In this document: piece by piece, positions 5,614 through 13,134 of the stretch
Position numbering within the stretch: position 1 is the stretch's first letter
Layout of the letters: each line of letters opens with the position of its first letter
Origin: SIG459 sp045631645
GTDB taxonomy: Bacteria; Bacillota; Clostridia; Oscillospirales; Oscillospiraceae
Direction: 5' to 3'
Assembly: GCA_045631645.1 (NCBI GenBank)
Contig: JAZQVC010000022.1
Location: 1-16,168 of the forward strand
DNA: 16,168 nucleotides
Notes under the pieces: model-generated
Seen by the model: only the letters and a program-made list of their open reading frames with translations
The model's database searches: none
What the model was told of the DNA's origin: nothing
Program-made: the position numbers and the translations under genes

Positions 5614-7338
5614 ATGGCAAAAACGAAAAAGAAGAATAAGGGTCTTATAGCACTCCTTATTGTCGTTCTCATCGTCTTGCTTTTCGTGGCGGCATTCATT
5701 GTTGTTCAGCGCAACTACACCGTGATCAACGGCGCCCCCGTTTCAAAAGACGAGACATATATCGACCTTCGCGGCTCCGAAAGTCTGGATATGGAAGCTC
5801 TTGCGGAGTTTGAAAACCCCGAGACCATCGATATCAGAGAAAGTGCTCTTGGTATTGAGGACTACGAGGCCATCAAGGCCGCTTTCCCCGCTTGCGAGAT
5901 TTTGTGGGAAGTCCCCTTTGCAGGCGGACGCTACGCCCCCGAAACCGAAAGCTTTGTGCTCAGCGCCCTCAGCGCCGAGGATAAGAAAGCTCTCCGCTAT
6001 TTCCCCGCCCTCAAGGAGCTTGACCTCTGCGAGGCTGATATGAGTGCCGAGGATATAGCCGCTTTGCAGAGCGATTATCCCGCCTGCCATATTCTCTGGA
6101 CTGTTAAGGTCTGCGAGGGACTTACCCTCGGAAACGAGGCAACAGCAGTTGCCCTTGCCGACAGCGAACAGCTGGGCGCTCTTGTTGGCGCAGCTTCCAA
6201 CCTCGCTCTTATAAACGAGATAAAGGTTGATTATCCCAACATAAGCAAGAGCGATTATGACGCCCTTGTCGCTGCCTTCCCTGAGGCAAACATAGAATAC
6301 AGCATAGTTATCGGCGGCGAGGAAATCTCTCCCGACACCGCAAAGCTGGATTTCTCCCAGTGCAGCTATGAGGAAGCCATCGAAAGTGCAAAGCTTCTGG
6401 AGATGCTCCCCAATGTCACCGAGCTTGAGCTTATGACCGCTGACGGCAACAGCCCCTTCAGCCTTGAAGATGTTATCGGCATTCAGGAGGCCTGCCCCCA
6501 GCTGAAGATTAACTATAACTTCGAGCTTTTCGGCATGCAGGTTAACACCTCCACCACTGACCGCCTTGAGTACTACGATACCGAGATTGGCGATGCAGGT
6601 CTTGATACCTTCCGCAAGGTTCTCCCTCTTATGCACGGTCTTGAGTATCTCCGTTTTGATAACTGCGGAACAAGCGATGAAGCTGTGGCTCAGCTGAGAG
6701 ACGAGTTCCCCGAAGTGAAGATTGTTTGGCTGGTTAAAATCGGCGTTGTCAGCATCTATACCGACACTCTTCGCCTTTGGGTCAACGACGGCTTCTTCAC
6801 CAGCGATCTCTGGAAGCTGAAATACTGCACCGATGTTAGATACATCGACTTCGGTCATGCAGTGGCGGTGACCAATGTTGAGTGGGCAAGATACATGCCC
6901 GACCTTGAGGTTTGCATAGTTGCAATGACCTCCATCACAGATATTTCTCCCCTTGCCGAGTGCAAGAAGCTGGAGTTCCTTGAGATATTCACCAACGATG
7001 TATCTGACCTGAGCCCCCTTGCCGAGCTTGAAAATCTTGAATATCTGAACATCGGCAATATGCCTATAACCGATATCAGCCCCATCTTCGGACTTAACAA
7101 GCTGAAACTTGTTAACTGCAACATGTGCACAAGCCTTTCTCAGGAGCAGATAGACGAATTCAAAGCTCTCCACCCCGACACCGTATTTAACTATGTTTGG
7201 TTTATAAATCCCAAGGGTACCGGCTGGAACTTTGACGACGACGGCAATCCCACCGAGCGCTATCAGCTGCTTCGCAGACAGATAGGCTATGATGGATCCG
7301 CAGAGCCCCCCGGATATCTCACCGAGCCCATTGAATAA
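5614..7338 (+). CDS. Membrane-anchored leucine-rich-repeat protein, copy 1
   Basis: 574 residues from ATG 5614 (GGAGG 7 nt upstream; a start at 5509 would run through the terminator). A Lys-rich cytoplasmic N-terminus precedes one membrane helix (about 11-31), so the remainder should be extracellular. The ectodomain repeats a P-x(4)-I-x-W/Y-x-V-like strand motif at residues 91, 155, 222, 294, 365 and 520, spaced 64-72 residues through the first five. Residues about 437-500 form SDS22/internalin-like 22-residue LRRs (ITDISPLAECKKLEFLEIF, LSPLAELENLEYLNI, ITDISPIFGLNKLKLV). The C-terminus (GTGW then a Tyr/Arg-rich stretch) is shared with its paralog. There is no LPxTG or other wall anchor. Function unknown; surface binding or adhesion is plausible. 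Not a classical internalin, because the anchor is N-terminal. Confidence 0.85.
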   Translation: MAKTKKKNKGLIALLIVVLIVLLFVAAFIVVQRNYTVINGAPVSKDETYIDLRGSESLDMEALAEFENPETIDIRESALGIEDYEAIKAAFPACEILWEVPFAGGRYAPETESFVLSALSAEDKKALRYFPALKELDLCEADMSAEDIAALQSDYPACHILWTVKVCEGLTLGNEATAVALADSEQLGALVGAASNLALINEIKVDYPNISKSDYDALVAAFPEANIEYSIVIGGEEISPDTAKLDFSQCSYEEAIESAKLLEMLPNVTELELMTADGNSPFSLEDVIGIQEACPQLKINYNFELFGMQVNTSTTDRLEYYDTEIGDAGLDTFRKVLPLMHGLEYLRFDNCGTSDEAVAQLRDEFPEVKIVWLVKIGVVSIYTDTLRLWVNDGFFTSDLWKLKYCTDVRYIDFGHAVAVTNVEWARYMPDLEVCIVAMTSITDISPLAECKKLEFLEIFTNDVSDLSPLAELENLEYLNIGNMPITDISPIFGLNKLKLVNCNMCTSLSQEQIDEFKALHPDTVFNYVWFINPKGTGWNFDDDGNPTERYQLLRRQIGYDGSAEPPGYLTEPIE

Positions 7339-7342
7339 AAAA

Positions 7343-7383
7343 GCATAAAAAGTCCGCAGGCTTGCCTGTGGACTTTTTTATGC
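7343..7383 (+). terminator. Terminator of the first LRR unit
   Basis: A long stem: GCATAAAAAGTCC (7343-7355), a G/T mismatch position, CAGGC, a TT loop, GCCTG, then GGACTTTTTTATGC (7370-7383). It lies 4 bp after the stop codon, and the T run is within the 3' arm. It separates the two tandem LRR units. Confidence 0.9.
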
Positions 7384-7386
7384 CAC

Positions 7387-7415
7387 TTGAAATAAAAGGA
7401 AATTTTATATACAAT
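7387..7415 (+). promoter_or_regulatory. Promoter of the second LRR unit
   Basis: TTGAAA (7387-7392), 17-bp spacer, TACAAT (7410-7415). The element and the next 10 bp align well with the promoter at 5554-5582, showing that the promoter was duplicated with the gene. Confidence 0.75.
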
Positions 7416-7452
7416 AAATGCAAAGAGATTCGTCTTACTCGGAGGAGTGGAA

Positions 7453-8982
7453 ATGGAAAAGACCGAAACAAAACGCAAGGTGACTTTGTGGGTCATTCTT
7501 GCAGCTTTAATCATAGTTTTGCTTGCTGCGCTCTTGATTTTCAATCACTATTATACCGTGTTTAACGGCAGCATTGTTTCCAGAAGCGAAGCGCATATAG
7601 ATCTTGGAGAGTCGGAACAGGCGAATGTTTCTGATATTACAAAGTTTACGGCTCCGGAACTTATCGACCTTCGCGATAGTGGGGCAACTGCAGAAGATGT
7701 GGCACTTCTCCGCGAGCAATTCCCTGATTGCCGCATACTTTGGACAGTGCCTGTCTGCGAAGGCCTTGCCCTTGAAAACGAGACAGAGTCCGTTGTCCTT
7801 GCTGACAGCGAACAGTTGGGCGCTCTTGTTGCTGCCGCTTCCAACCTCGCTCTTATAAACGAGATAAAGGTTGATTACCCCAACATGGCAAAGAGCGATT
7901 ATGACGCCCTTGCCACCGCCTTCCCTGAGGCAAATATAGAATACAGCGTGGTAATTAAGGGCTCAGAAATCCCCCTCGACGCAGAGAAGCTGGATTTTTC
8001 CGCTTTCAGTTATGAAGAGATTTTGAAAGCCGTGGAACTTTTTGATATACTGCCCGCGCTGAATGAAATAGAGCTTATGGACTCCGAGGGCAACAGCCAC
8101 TTCAGCCTTGACGAGGTTATTGCAATTCACGAAGCTTGCCCCGACATGAAGCTCAATTATGTGTTTGAGCTTTACGGCCTTGAACTGAGCACATCTGCCA
8201 CAGAGCGCCTTGAATATTACAAGACTGAGATAGGCGATGAAGGGCTGGACGAATTTCGCAGGGTTATCCCAATAATGCACGCTCTTAAATATCTGCGCTT
8301 TGATAACTGCGGAACAAGCGATGATGCGGTTGCTCAGCTCAGGGAGGACTTTCCCGAGGTAAAGGTGGTATGGCTGCTCACAGTTGGAAAAGCCCAGTTT
8401 TACACCGATACGATACGCATCAGAGCAAACTTCAATTTCCTCAAGGAGGAGATATGGAAGCTGAAATATTGCACCGACGTGAAGTATATTGACTGCGGCC
8501 ATCTTTACCAGTTTTTTGATGTTGAGTGGGCAAGATATATGCCCAATCTGGAAGTTTGCATTGTTGCTTTGACCAATGTTAAGGATATAAGCCCTCTTGC
8601 TGAATGCAAAAATCTGGAATTTCTCGAGATCTTTACAAATAACATAAAAGACCTCAGTCCCCTTGCCTCTCTTGAAAATCTCCAGTATCTGAATATCAGC
8701 AATATGCCCATAACCGATATTTCTCCAATTATGGGGCTTGATAAGCTAAAAATGGTCAACTGCAATATGCTTCGCAGCATCCCCATTGAACAGGTGGAGG
8801 AGTTCAGACGCCTTCATCCCGATACCGTATTCAATTATAACTACGGCGCTTTGCCCACAGAAACAGGTTGGAGAACGGTAGGACATAAATATTCCGAGCG
8901 CTACGCACTCCTGAGAGAGCAGATGGGCTATGATGACCGCCGCATTGCTCCCTACGGTTATCTCCCTGCACCAATCGAATAA
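7453..8982 (+). CDS. Membrane-anchored leucine-rich-repeat protein, copy 2
   Basis: 509 residues from ATG 7453 (GGAGG at 7441-7445, 7 nt away; a GTG at 7447 overlaps the ribosome-binding site and is less likely). Same plan as the preceding paralog: basic N-terminus, one membrane helix (about residues 11-30), W/Y-x-V repeat units, LRRs near the C-terminus (VKDISPLAECKNLEFLEIF, LSPLASLENLQYLNI, ITDISPIMGLDKLKMV) and the TGWR-type tail. It lacks one of the approximately 65-residue N-terminal units present in copy 1, which accounts for the length difference of exactly 65. The stretch 7801-7947 is about 90% identical in DNA to 6157-6303, higher than other compared parts. Function unknown. Confidence 0.85.
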   Translation: MEKTETKRKVTLWVILAALIIVLLAALLIFNHYYTVFNGSIVSRSEAHIDLGESEQANVSDITKFTAPELIDLRDSGATAEDVALLREQFPDCRILWTVPVCEGLALENETESVVLADSEQLGALVAAASNLALINEIKVDYPNMAKSDYDALATAFPEANIEYSVVIKGSEIPLDAEKLDFSAFSYEEILKAVELFDILPALNEIELMDSEGNSHFSLDEVIAIHEACPDMKLNYVFELYGLELSTSATERLEYYKTEIGDEGLDEFRRVIPIMHALKYLRFDNCGTSDDAVAQLREDFPEVKVVWLLTVGKAQFYTDTIRIRANFNFLKEEIWKLKYCTDVKYIDCGHLYQFFDVEWARYMPNLEVCIVALTNVKDISPLAECKNLEFLEIFTNNIKDLSPLASLENLQYLNISNMPITDISPIMGLDKLKMVNCNMLRSIPIEQVEEFRRLHPDTVFNYNYGALPTETGWRTVGHKYSERYALLREQMGYDDRRIAPYGYLPAPIE

Positions 8983-8984
8983 AC

Positions 8985-9020
8985 AAAAATCCCGAAGTTT
9001 TCAGAAACTTCGGGATTTTT
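8985..9020. terminator. Bidirectional terminator between LRR copy 2 and DUF169
   Basis: A 16-bp stem AAAAATCCCGAAGTTT/AAACTTCGGGATTTTT with a TCAG loop. It starts 2 bp after the plus-strand LRR stop and ends 1 bp before the minus-strand DUF169 stop, with A and T runs on both sides, so it should serve both converging genes. Confidence 0.95.
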
Positions 9021-9021
9021 A

Positions 9022-9798
9022 TTATACATTTATTGGGGGAATTTTGCCTCCGTTGGCATTTTCCATCTCAACCCAGCGAGCCATACGCTGCGCCATAAGA
9101 GCCTTGTTTTCCTCGTCGTCCTGCAGGGCAGGAAGCTTCCATGGCATCTCTTTCAGCGCAATGCACACCTCGTCTATCTTCTGATAGGGTATGGAGATGA
9201 TGTGAAGACCCTTGGGATAAACCTTGCGTCGTGCCATGCCGTGGTGAAGTCCGGTAACGGTGTGGTTCACCTTGCCGCTGAGATAGGGGTAAACATAGGT
9301 CCAGCTGCAGCTGAGGACAGCGCTGGTCTTGCTCTCCCAGAAGTCGCCAGAGATATAGCTGGTGGCGCGCATAACTATGTCCGCCTGCTCCGTATCCGCA
9401 ACGACTATTATAAGGTCGGGGTCAAACTCGCACTTTGCCAGAGGGCAGAAAATCACAAAATTAACGCTGCCCTGAACAAGGGTGGGCATTTCGTTATGTA
9501 TGCGGGCATTGGGTGCCTGAGTGCGGTAAATGCCGAAGTCCATACCTGCCTGACCGCTTGCGGCAAAGGGCTGCTTGGGAAGCATGCCAAGAGCCAGTCT
9601 GCCGTGGCAGTTATCGTTATCAACATCGATATAAAAGCTTTCGCCCTTATCCTGACAGAGCTTCAAAAACTGGCAGAAAGAGAGAACCTCTTCCGCCTGC
9701 TTCATTCCCTCGGGGCGGGCAAAGCAAAATTTAAGCGCAACAGGCTGATAAACGCAGTTTAAGTCCGCAAAGGCTTTCTTGGACAAGCTGTCTATCAT
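9022..9798 (-). CDS. DUF169 family protein
   Basis: 258 residues resembling the DUF169 (COG2043) family. Visible blocks are DNDNCHGRLALGM (about 61-72), DPDLIIVVADTEQADIVMRA (about 126-145), VLSCSWTYVYPYLSGK (about 161-176) and GLHHGMARRKVYPKG (about 183-197). Cys64 and Cys164 fall in the positions where the family usually has conserved cysteines, which suggests metal or cofactor binding, but no biochemical function is established. Start ATG 9798 is preceded by AAGGAG and overlaps the PAP2 stop by 4 bp, so translation is coupled. It is the last gene of the metal-regulator operon and ends at a shared terminator. Confidence 0.8.
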   Translation of the reverse strand: MIDSLSKKAFADLNCVYQPVALKFCFARPEGMKQAEEVLSFCQFLKLCQDKGESFYIDVDNDNCHGRLALGMLPKQPFAASGQAGMDFGIYRTQAPNARIHNEMPTLVQGSVNFVIFCPLAKCEFDPDLIIVVADTEQADIVMRATSYISGDFWESKTSAVLSCSWTYVYPYLSGKVNHTVTGLHHGMARRKVYPKGLHIISIPYQKIDEVCIALKEMPWKLPALQDDEENKALMAQRMARWVEMENANGGKIPPINV

Positions 9799-10439
9799 GT
9801 GTTATCTCCTTCGTCCTGCTTCTGGGGCAGGAACTTCCAGTGGTATTCGTAATATACATTGGGGATAATCTTTGCCAGATAGAAAGAGGCGACGGCGCCG
9901 ATGGTACCTGCGACAAAGCCGCCGAGAACATCGGTGAAATAGTGAACGCCAAGATAGAGGCGGCTGAGACCCATAGCCAGAGCAAAGAGGATGGCAGGCC
10001 AGCTTTTACGCTTATTGGTGGCGAAGAAAAGTCCGAGAGCGGCTGCTGTGGCAGCGGTGGTGTGGCCGGAGGGGAAAGAGAAGTCGCTTTCCGTGTGCTG
10101 ACCAACCAATGACCAAAGCTGATGATAAACGCTGCCCTCATGAGTGTAAGGACGGGGACGGTAAACCAAAGGCTTGAAAACAACATTGGTGAGCAGTGCG
10201 CCTATACCGAGAGCCAGCAGCATAACGGTGCCAACACGGCGGGTGCGGGGGAAGAGCATAAGGGCAAGGCTGATAGCAATCAAAATAGCGCCGCCTTTTC
10301 CCATAAGATCCATAAACTGGGAGAACGGGGTGAAGAAGCCTCCTGCAGCGTCATAAAGACCGGCCACGGCGCCGGTGACAGCGGCGTCAAGCCCTGCGCA
10401 GGCTGTGTTGAGCCATGCGGCTATAGCGGTAAGTTCCAT
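9795..10439 (-). CDS. PAP2-family membrane phosphatase
   Basis: 214-residue membrane protein with the complete PAP2 catalytic triad of motifs: K89-x6-R96-P97, PSGH at 123-126 and SR-x5-H-x3-D at 159-170 (His126 and His166 as catalytic residues). Five or six hydrophobic segments place the active site at the outer face of the membrane. The family dephosphorylates lipid phosphates such as phosphatidate or undecaprenyl pyrophosphate; which one cannot be told here. GGAG lies 8 nt before ATG 10439, 19 bp after the regulator gene, and its 3' end overlaps DUF169 by 4 bp. Second gene of a regulator-PAP2-DUF169 operon. Confidence 0.92.
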   Translation of the reverse strand: MELTAIAAWLNTACAGLDAAVTGAVAGLYDAAGGFFTPFSQFMDLMGKGGAILIAISLALMLFPRTRRVGTVMLLALGIGALLTNVVFKPLVYRPRPYTHEGSVYHQLWSLVGQHTESDFSFPSGHTTAATAAALGLFFATNKRKSWPAILFALAMGLSRLYLGVHYFTDVLGGFVAGTIGAVASFYLAKIIPNVYYEYHWKFLPQKQDEGDNT

Positions 10440-10458
10440 AAAATTTCTCCTGATATTT

Positions 10459-10821
10459 TTATTTATTCAGATGTCGTTTCATAGCCTCGAAAGAGGCATC
10501 GGAAATCGCATGCTCCATCTTGCAGGCATCCTCCGCTGCAGTCTCCTCGTCAACACCGATGGAAACGAGGAAGTTTTTGAGGAGCTCGTGGCGGGCATAA
10601 ATCTTTTCGGCAATATCGATGCCAGCCTCAGTGAGGGAAAGGAAGCCCTCGCTGCTGACAGTCACATAGCCTCCCTGTCTGAGTATACCAAGGGCGCGGC
10701 TTACGCTGGGTTTGGAAAAGCCCATATGCTCACCAACATCAATAGCCCTTACGTTTGGACTTTTTCTGGTGAGGACATATATGGTTTCGATATACATTTC
10801 TCCCGATTCGTGCAGGTGCAT
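10459..10821 (-). CDS. DtxR/IdeR-type metal-dependent repressor (short form)
   Basis: 120 residues from ATG 10821, chosen because CGGAGG ends 7 nt upstream; a TTG at 10839 would place the ribosome-binding site inside the gene. An N-terminal winged helix (DVGEHMGFSKPSVSRALGILRQGGYV, about residues 28-53) is followed by the dimerisation/metal domain. There is no C-terminal SH3-like domain, as in short MntR-size members. The metal ligands read Met9, His78, Cys100, Glu103 and His104, in contexts GEMYIETIY and DACKMEH that match the iron-sensing DtxR set (Met10, His79, Cys102, Glu105, His106) better than the Asp8/Glu99 set of MntR. It likely represses its own operon with PAP2 and DUF169 in response to iron or another divalent metal. 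Confidence 0.88.
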   Translation of the reverse strand: MHLHESGEMYIETIYVLTRKSPNVRAIDVGEHMGFSKPSVSRALGILRQGGYVTVSSEGFLSLTEAGIDIAEKIYARHELLKNFLVSIGVDEETAAEDACKMEHAISDASFEAMKRHLNK

Positions 10822-10857
10822 TTCAGTACCTCCGGTCAATCGCCTGATATTGCGTGG

Positions 10858-10886
10858 ATTATATCATATATGGGTATCTATTTCAA
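10858..10886 (-). promoter_or_regulatory. Promoter of the DtxR-PAP2-DUF169 operon
   Basis: On the minus strand TTGAAA (10881-10886), 17-bp spacer, perfect TATAAT (10858-10863). Predicted start is near 10851, about 30 nt before the regulator start codon. I see no clear 19-bp DtxR-type palindrome, only the AT-rich stretch ATATCATATAT at the -10. Confidence 0.8.
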
Positions 10887-10940
10887 GGGCGCTGCACCCA
10901 ACACCCATTGACGAAGCATCAGCACTCCGGGGCAGATATG

Positions 10941-10978
10941 CAAAAAGCCCCGTCAGGAATACCTGACAGAGCTTTTTT
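10941..10978. terminator. Bidirectional terminator between tRNA-Leu and the DtxR operon
   Basis: AAAAAGC and GTCAGG pair with CCTGAC and GCTTTTT around an AATA loop, with a 3x3 internal loop (CCC/AGA). A and T tracts lie on both sides. It should stop minus-strand readthrough from tRNA-Leu into the regulator promoter. Confidence 0.8.
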
Positions 10979-11080
10979 CGTGCAGTTACCCAAACCGTTC
11001 TTATCATCAGACGCGAGCCCAGCGCAAGCGGGTCGCGGCTGAAAAGGAGGAGCAGCGGAGTGAGTGCGCTCTGACTTTTG

Positions 11081-11119
11081 AAAAAAAGTCGGAGCAAGCG
11101 ATACAAAGCTTGCTCCGAC
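11081..11119 (-). terminator. Terminator of tRNA-Leu
   Basis: On the minus strand a perfect 12-bp stem (GTCGGAGCAAGC/GCTTGCTCCGAC, 11108-11119 with 11088-11099) with an 8-nt loop is followed by seven T (11081-11087). It begins 1 bp after the encoded CCA of tRNA-Leu. Confidence 0.93.
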
Positions 11120-11120
11120 G

Positions 11121-11207
11121 TGGTGCCGGTGACCGGGATCGAACCGGTACAGTGTTGCCACCGAGGGATTTTAAGTCCCTTGCGTCTGCCTGTTCCGCCA
11201 CACCGGC
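11121..11207 (-). tRNA. tRNA-Leu (anticodon UAA)
   Basis: Minus-strand 87-nt class II tRNA. The acceptor GCCGGTG pairs with CACCGGC, the anticodon stem GGGA/TCCC closes CTTAAAA (anticodon UAA), a long variable arm follows (CTCGGTGGCAACACTGT region), and the T loop is TTCGATC. CCA is encoded (11121-11123). It is a lone tRNA with its own strong terminator. Confidence 0.96.
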
Positions 11208-11213
11208 ATAAAA

Positions 11214-11250
11214 ACTATTCAGACACGGAGAAAAGCAATCTCCGTGTCTG
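11214..11250 (-). terminator. Terminator of the HAD phosphatase gene
   Basis: A perfect 12-bp stem CAGACACGGAGA/TCTCCGTGTCTG (11220-11231 with 11239-11250) with a 7-nt loop. On the minus strand it is followed by AATAG then TTTTT. It lies 34 bp after the HAD stop and just upstream of tRNA-Leu. The T run is slightly displaced, so efficiency is uncertain. Confidence 0.75.
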
Positions 11251-11284
11251 TTATTATACGGATTTAATATAAGCCTGTCAAGAA

Positions 11285-11938
11285 TCAGCCAAGGAGAGCC
11301 TTTTCCAGCGCCTCAACACTTTCCACAATATCATCCGCTCCGGCGTTTTCATGCTCGGCGCGGTCACCGTAGCCATAAAGCACGCCAAGGCTGCCCAGAC
11401 CGGAGGCCTTCGCACCGATTATATCGTGCTCGCGGTCGCCAATCATAAGCACATCCCCACGCTCCGGATTACCCAAGCGCTCCAGCGCATACTCGATGAC
11501 CTCGTGCTTTGTGCCTCGGCTTTCGTCAAAGGCAGCGCCGCAAATATGATGGAAGTATTCTGCCATGCCAAAATGGCGCAATATCTCAACGGCGAACTTT
11601 TCGGGCTTGCTTGTTGCAACCGCCAAGGTTTTGCCCCCATCGCGAAGCTTTTTCAGCATTTCCGGAACGCCGGGATAAACCTCGTTTTCATAAAGCCCCG
11701 TAACGGAGAAATGCTCACGATAAAATTTTATGGCCTTGAAAGTGTCCTCCTCGCTGAAGCCGAAGAAGTTGCCAAAAGTCCACGTAAGGGGAGGTCCGAT
11801 GAAGCGATAAAGCTCCTGCCTTTCGGGAATGGGTCTGCCCATTTTTTCGAGGGCGTACATTATAGAGTTGGTGATTCCCAATCCGGGATCTGTGAGAGTT
11901 CCATCAAGGTCGAAAAGGAGAATATCGTAGTTTTTCAC
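11285..11938 (-). CDS. HAD-superfamily phosphatase (phosphoglycolate phosphatase-like)
   Basis: 217 residues with all four HAD motifs. Motif I is DLDGT (10-14, nucleophile Asp10 and acid/base Asp12), motif II is TSKP (Thr109/Ser110), motif III is Lys144, and motif IV is IGDREHD (166-172). A helical C1-type cap lies between motifs I and II (about 15-85), as in Gph-like phosphatases and YjjG-type nucleotidases. It removes phosphate from a small metabolite such as phosphoglycolate, a nucleotide or a sugar phosphate; the substrate is open. The start codon is GTG (11938), with AAGGAG 8 nt upstream. It lies 57 bp downstream of the lipoprotein gene on the same strand. Confidence 0.9.
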   Translation of the reverse strand: MKNYDILLFDLDGTLTDPGLGITNSIMYALEKMGRPIPERQELYRFIGPPLTWTFGNFFGFSEEDTFKAIKFYREHFSVTGLYENEVYPGVPEMLKKLRDGGKTLAVATSKPEKFAVEILRHFGMAEYFHHICGAAFDESRGTKHEVIEYALERLGNPERGDVLMIGDREHDIIGAKASGLGSLGVLYGYGDRAEHENAGADDIVESVEALEKALLG

Positions 11939-11995
11939 GCTCAGCGCTCCTTTGTGTTTTTTTATATTTTAACACAGCACCATCCCGTTTGAAAA

Positions 11996-12919
11996 CTACT
12001 TTCTCCTCACCGCCGTCATATTTATAACGGAATTTGTCAGACTGCTCAATGCGCTTTGGTCACCCTCCGCCACATAAAAACACTTGCATATATAGTTCAC
12101 TGTTCCGTCGGAATAAGTTGAGGTATACATTATACATTTAACATATATTCTCTCATCATCGGCTTTTATCACCGCCTCCGATGAGGCAAGGCGTCCCGCT
12201 ATCCCCTCGTCCAAGGGGGTAAGGCTGTCGAAAGTTCCATTCTTGCCGTAAAGAAGGCGAAAGTCGGGAAGGACATAGTTTTCCATATACTCGGACATAA
12301 AGCTCTTTCCCTCGCCGCCGAAAAGCGCCGTTACATTTCTTCCCGTTACATAGCCCGATGCTTTGTCCCATATCACCACCGCGTCGGCAACAAGATTTTC
12401 AGGAGCGGCCATGGCAGAGGGATAATGCAGCGCCAGCTGGAGTGTGTAATCGCTGAGGCGGTAGACTCCGCCGCTTTCCTCCACATACTCCCTGTCGCTT
12501 TTGGCAATCACCCCCAAAGCGGAAAAACTTCCCGTTTCCTCGGTTGGGAGAAAAATTCCGGCCATACCCAAAAGCACATATCCCTCAGCGCTGGGATAAA
12601 TCCTCGTCTCCTCGCCGCCGCTTGAAAGCACAATTTCCTCCTCGAAAGCGGAATAAGAGCCCGAAACATACATTCCCGATGCCGCAAGATCAAATCCCCC
12701 CGCTCCGTCCAGACGAAGGACCGCGCCTGTAGATCCATTATAAAATTCTCCGGCAGAAGGACCTTCATAAGGCACTGCGCTTACCGCTATGTGCTCAGGA
12801 AACTGATTGGAAAGGTCTGTGCCCGATGTTTTTGTCGAGCGCCCGGAAAGATTGCAGCTGCCCAAAAACACCGTAACGGCAAGCAGCGCGCCTATGTAAA
12901 CAAATCTTTTTTTCTTCAT
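11996..12919 (-). CDS. Uncharacterised lipoprotein
   Basis: 307 residues with a lipoprotein signal: MKKKR, a hydrophobic core, and a lipobox LGSC with the lipidated Cys at residue 22. The mature part begins with a Ser/Thr/Gly-rich linker (about 23-40) and is then rich in short beta-strand-like stretches (GAVLRLDGAGGFDLAASGMYVSGSYS, about 65-90, resembles a lipocalin-like or META-like strand pattern). I do not recognise a family and no catalytic motif is evident. It should be anchored on the outer face of the membrane. AAGGAG lies before ATG 12919. It is followed by the HAD gene in the same direction, possibly co-transcribed, and is divergent from the cysteine-rich membrane protein. Confidence 0.8.
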   Translation of the reverse strand: MKKKRFVYIGALLAVTVFLGSCNLSGRSTKTSGTDLSNQFPEHIAVSAVPYEGPSAGEFYNGSTGAVLRLDGAGGFDLAASGMYVSGSYSAFEEEIVLSSGGEETRIYPSAEGYVLLGMAGIFLPTEETGSFSALGVIAKSDREYVEESGGVYRLSDYTLQLALHYPSAMAAPENLVADAVVIWDKASGYVTGRNVTALFGGEGKSFMSEYMENYVLPDFRLLYGKNGTFDSLTPLDEGIAGRLASSEAVIKADDERIYVKCIMYTSTYSDGTVNYICKCFYVAEGDQSALSSLTNSVINMTAVRRK

Positions 12920-13005
12920 ATATTTATCTCCTTATTTCATACTGCGCCGCAAAAGTGCAAGGGCGCAGGAAAAATCTTCGCAGAGGGGTTTCTCCACCCT
13001 GGACT

Positions 13006-13011
13006 ATTATA
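13006..13011 (-). promoter_or_regulatory. Possible -10 box of the lipoprotein gene
   Basis: A perfect minus-strand TATAAT lies 86 bp upstream of the lipoprotein start, but no good -35 is found at 16-18 bp. Weak candidate. The 215-bp divergent intergenic region otherwise shows only the plus-strand promoter at 13073-13103. Confidence 0.35.
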
Positions 13012-13072
13012 GCTTTCTCTCCGCCGCGAATTTTGGAGAAGAATGTCCGAGATAAAAAGTTTTATTATTTTC

Positions 13073-13103
13073 TTGAATTGTTGCGGAAGTCTGCTATTAT
13101 AAT
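13073..13103 (+). promoter_or_regulatory. Promoter of the cysteine-rich membrane protein gene
   Basis: TTGAAT (13073-13078), then TGC-TATTAT (extended -10, hexamer 13095-13100) at 16 bp, or the overlapping TATAAT (13098-13103) at 19 bp. Either would start transcription about 25-30 nt before ATG 13135. Confidence 0.6.
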
Positions 13104-13134
13104 ATGGAATAAAATATTAAGGGTATTTGTTTTA

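Noticed and set aside
5743..7173. 476-codon open frame on the minus strand opposite the first LRR gene
   Set aside because: It is antisense to a gene with promoter, ribosome-binding site, terminator and recognisable repeats. It has no ribosome-binding site and no recognisable domain; long antisense frames are expected from this codon usage.
11285..12919. HAD gene and lipoprotein as parts of a dedicated two-gene system
   Set aside because: They share direction with a 57-bp gap, but nothing in their sequences links their functions; common transcription alone is not evidence.
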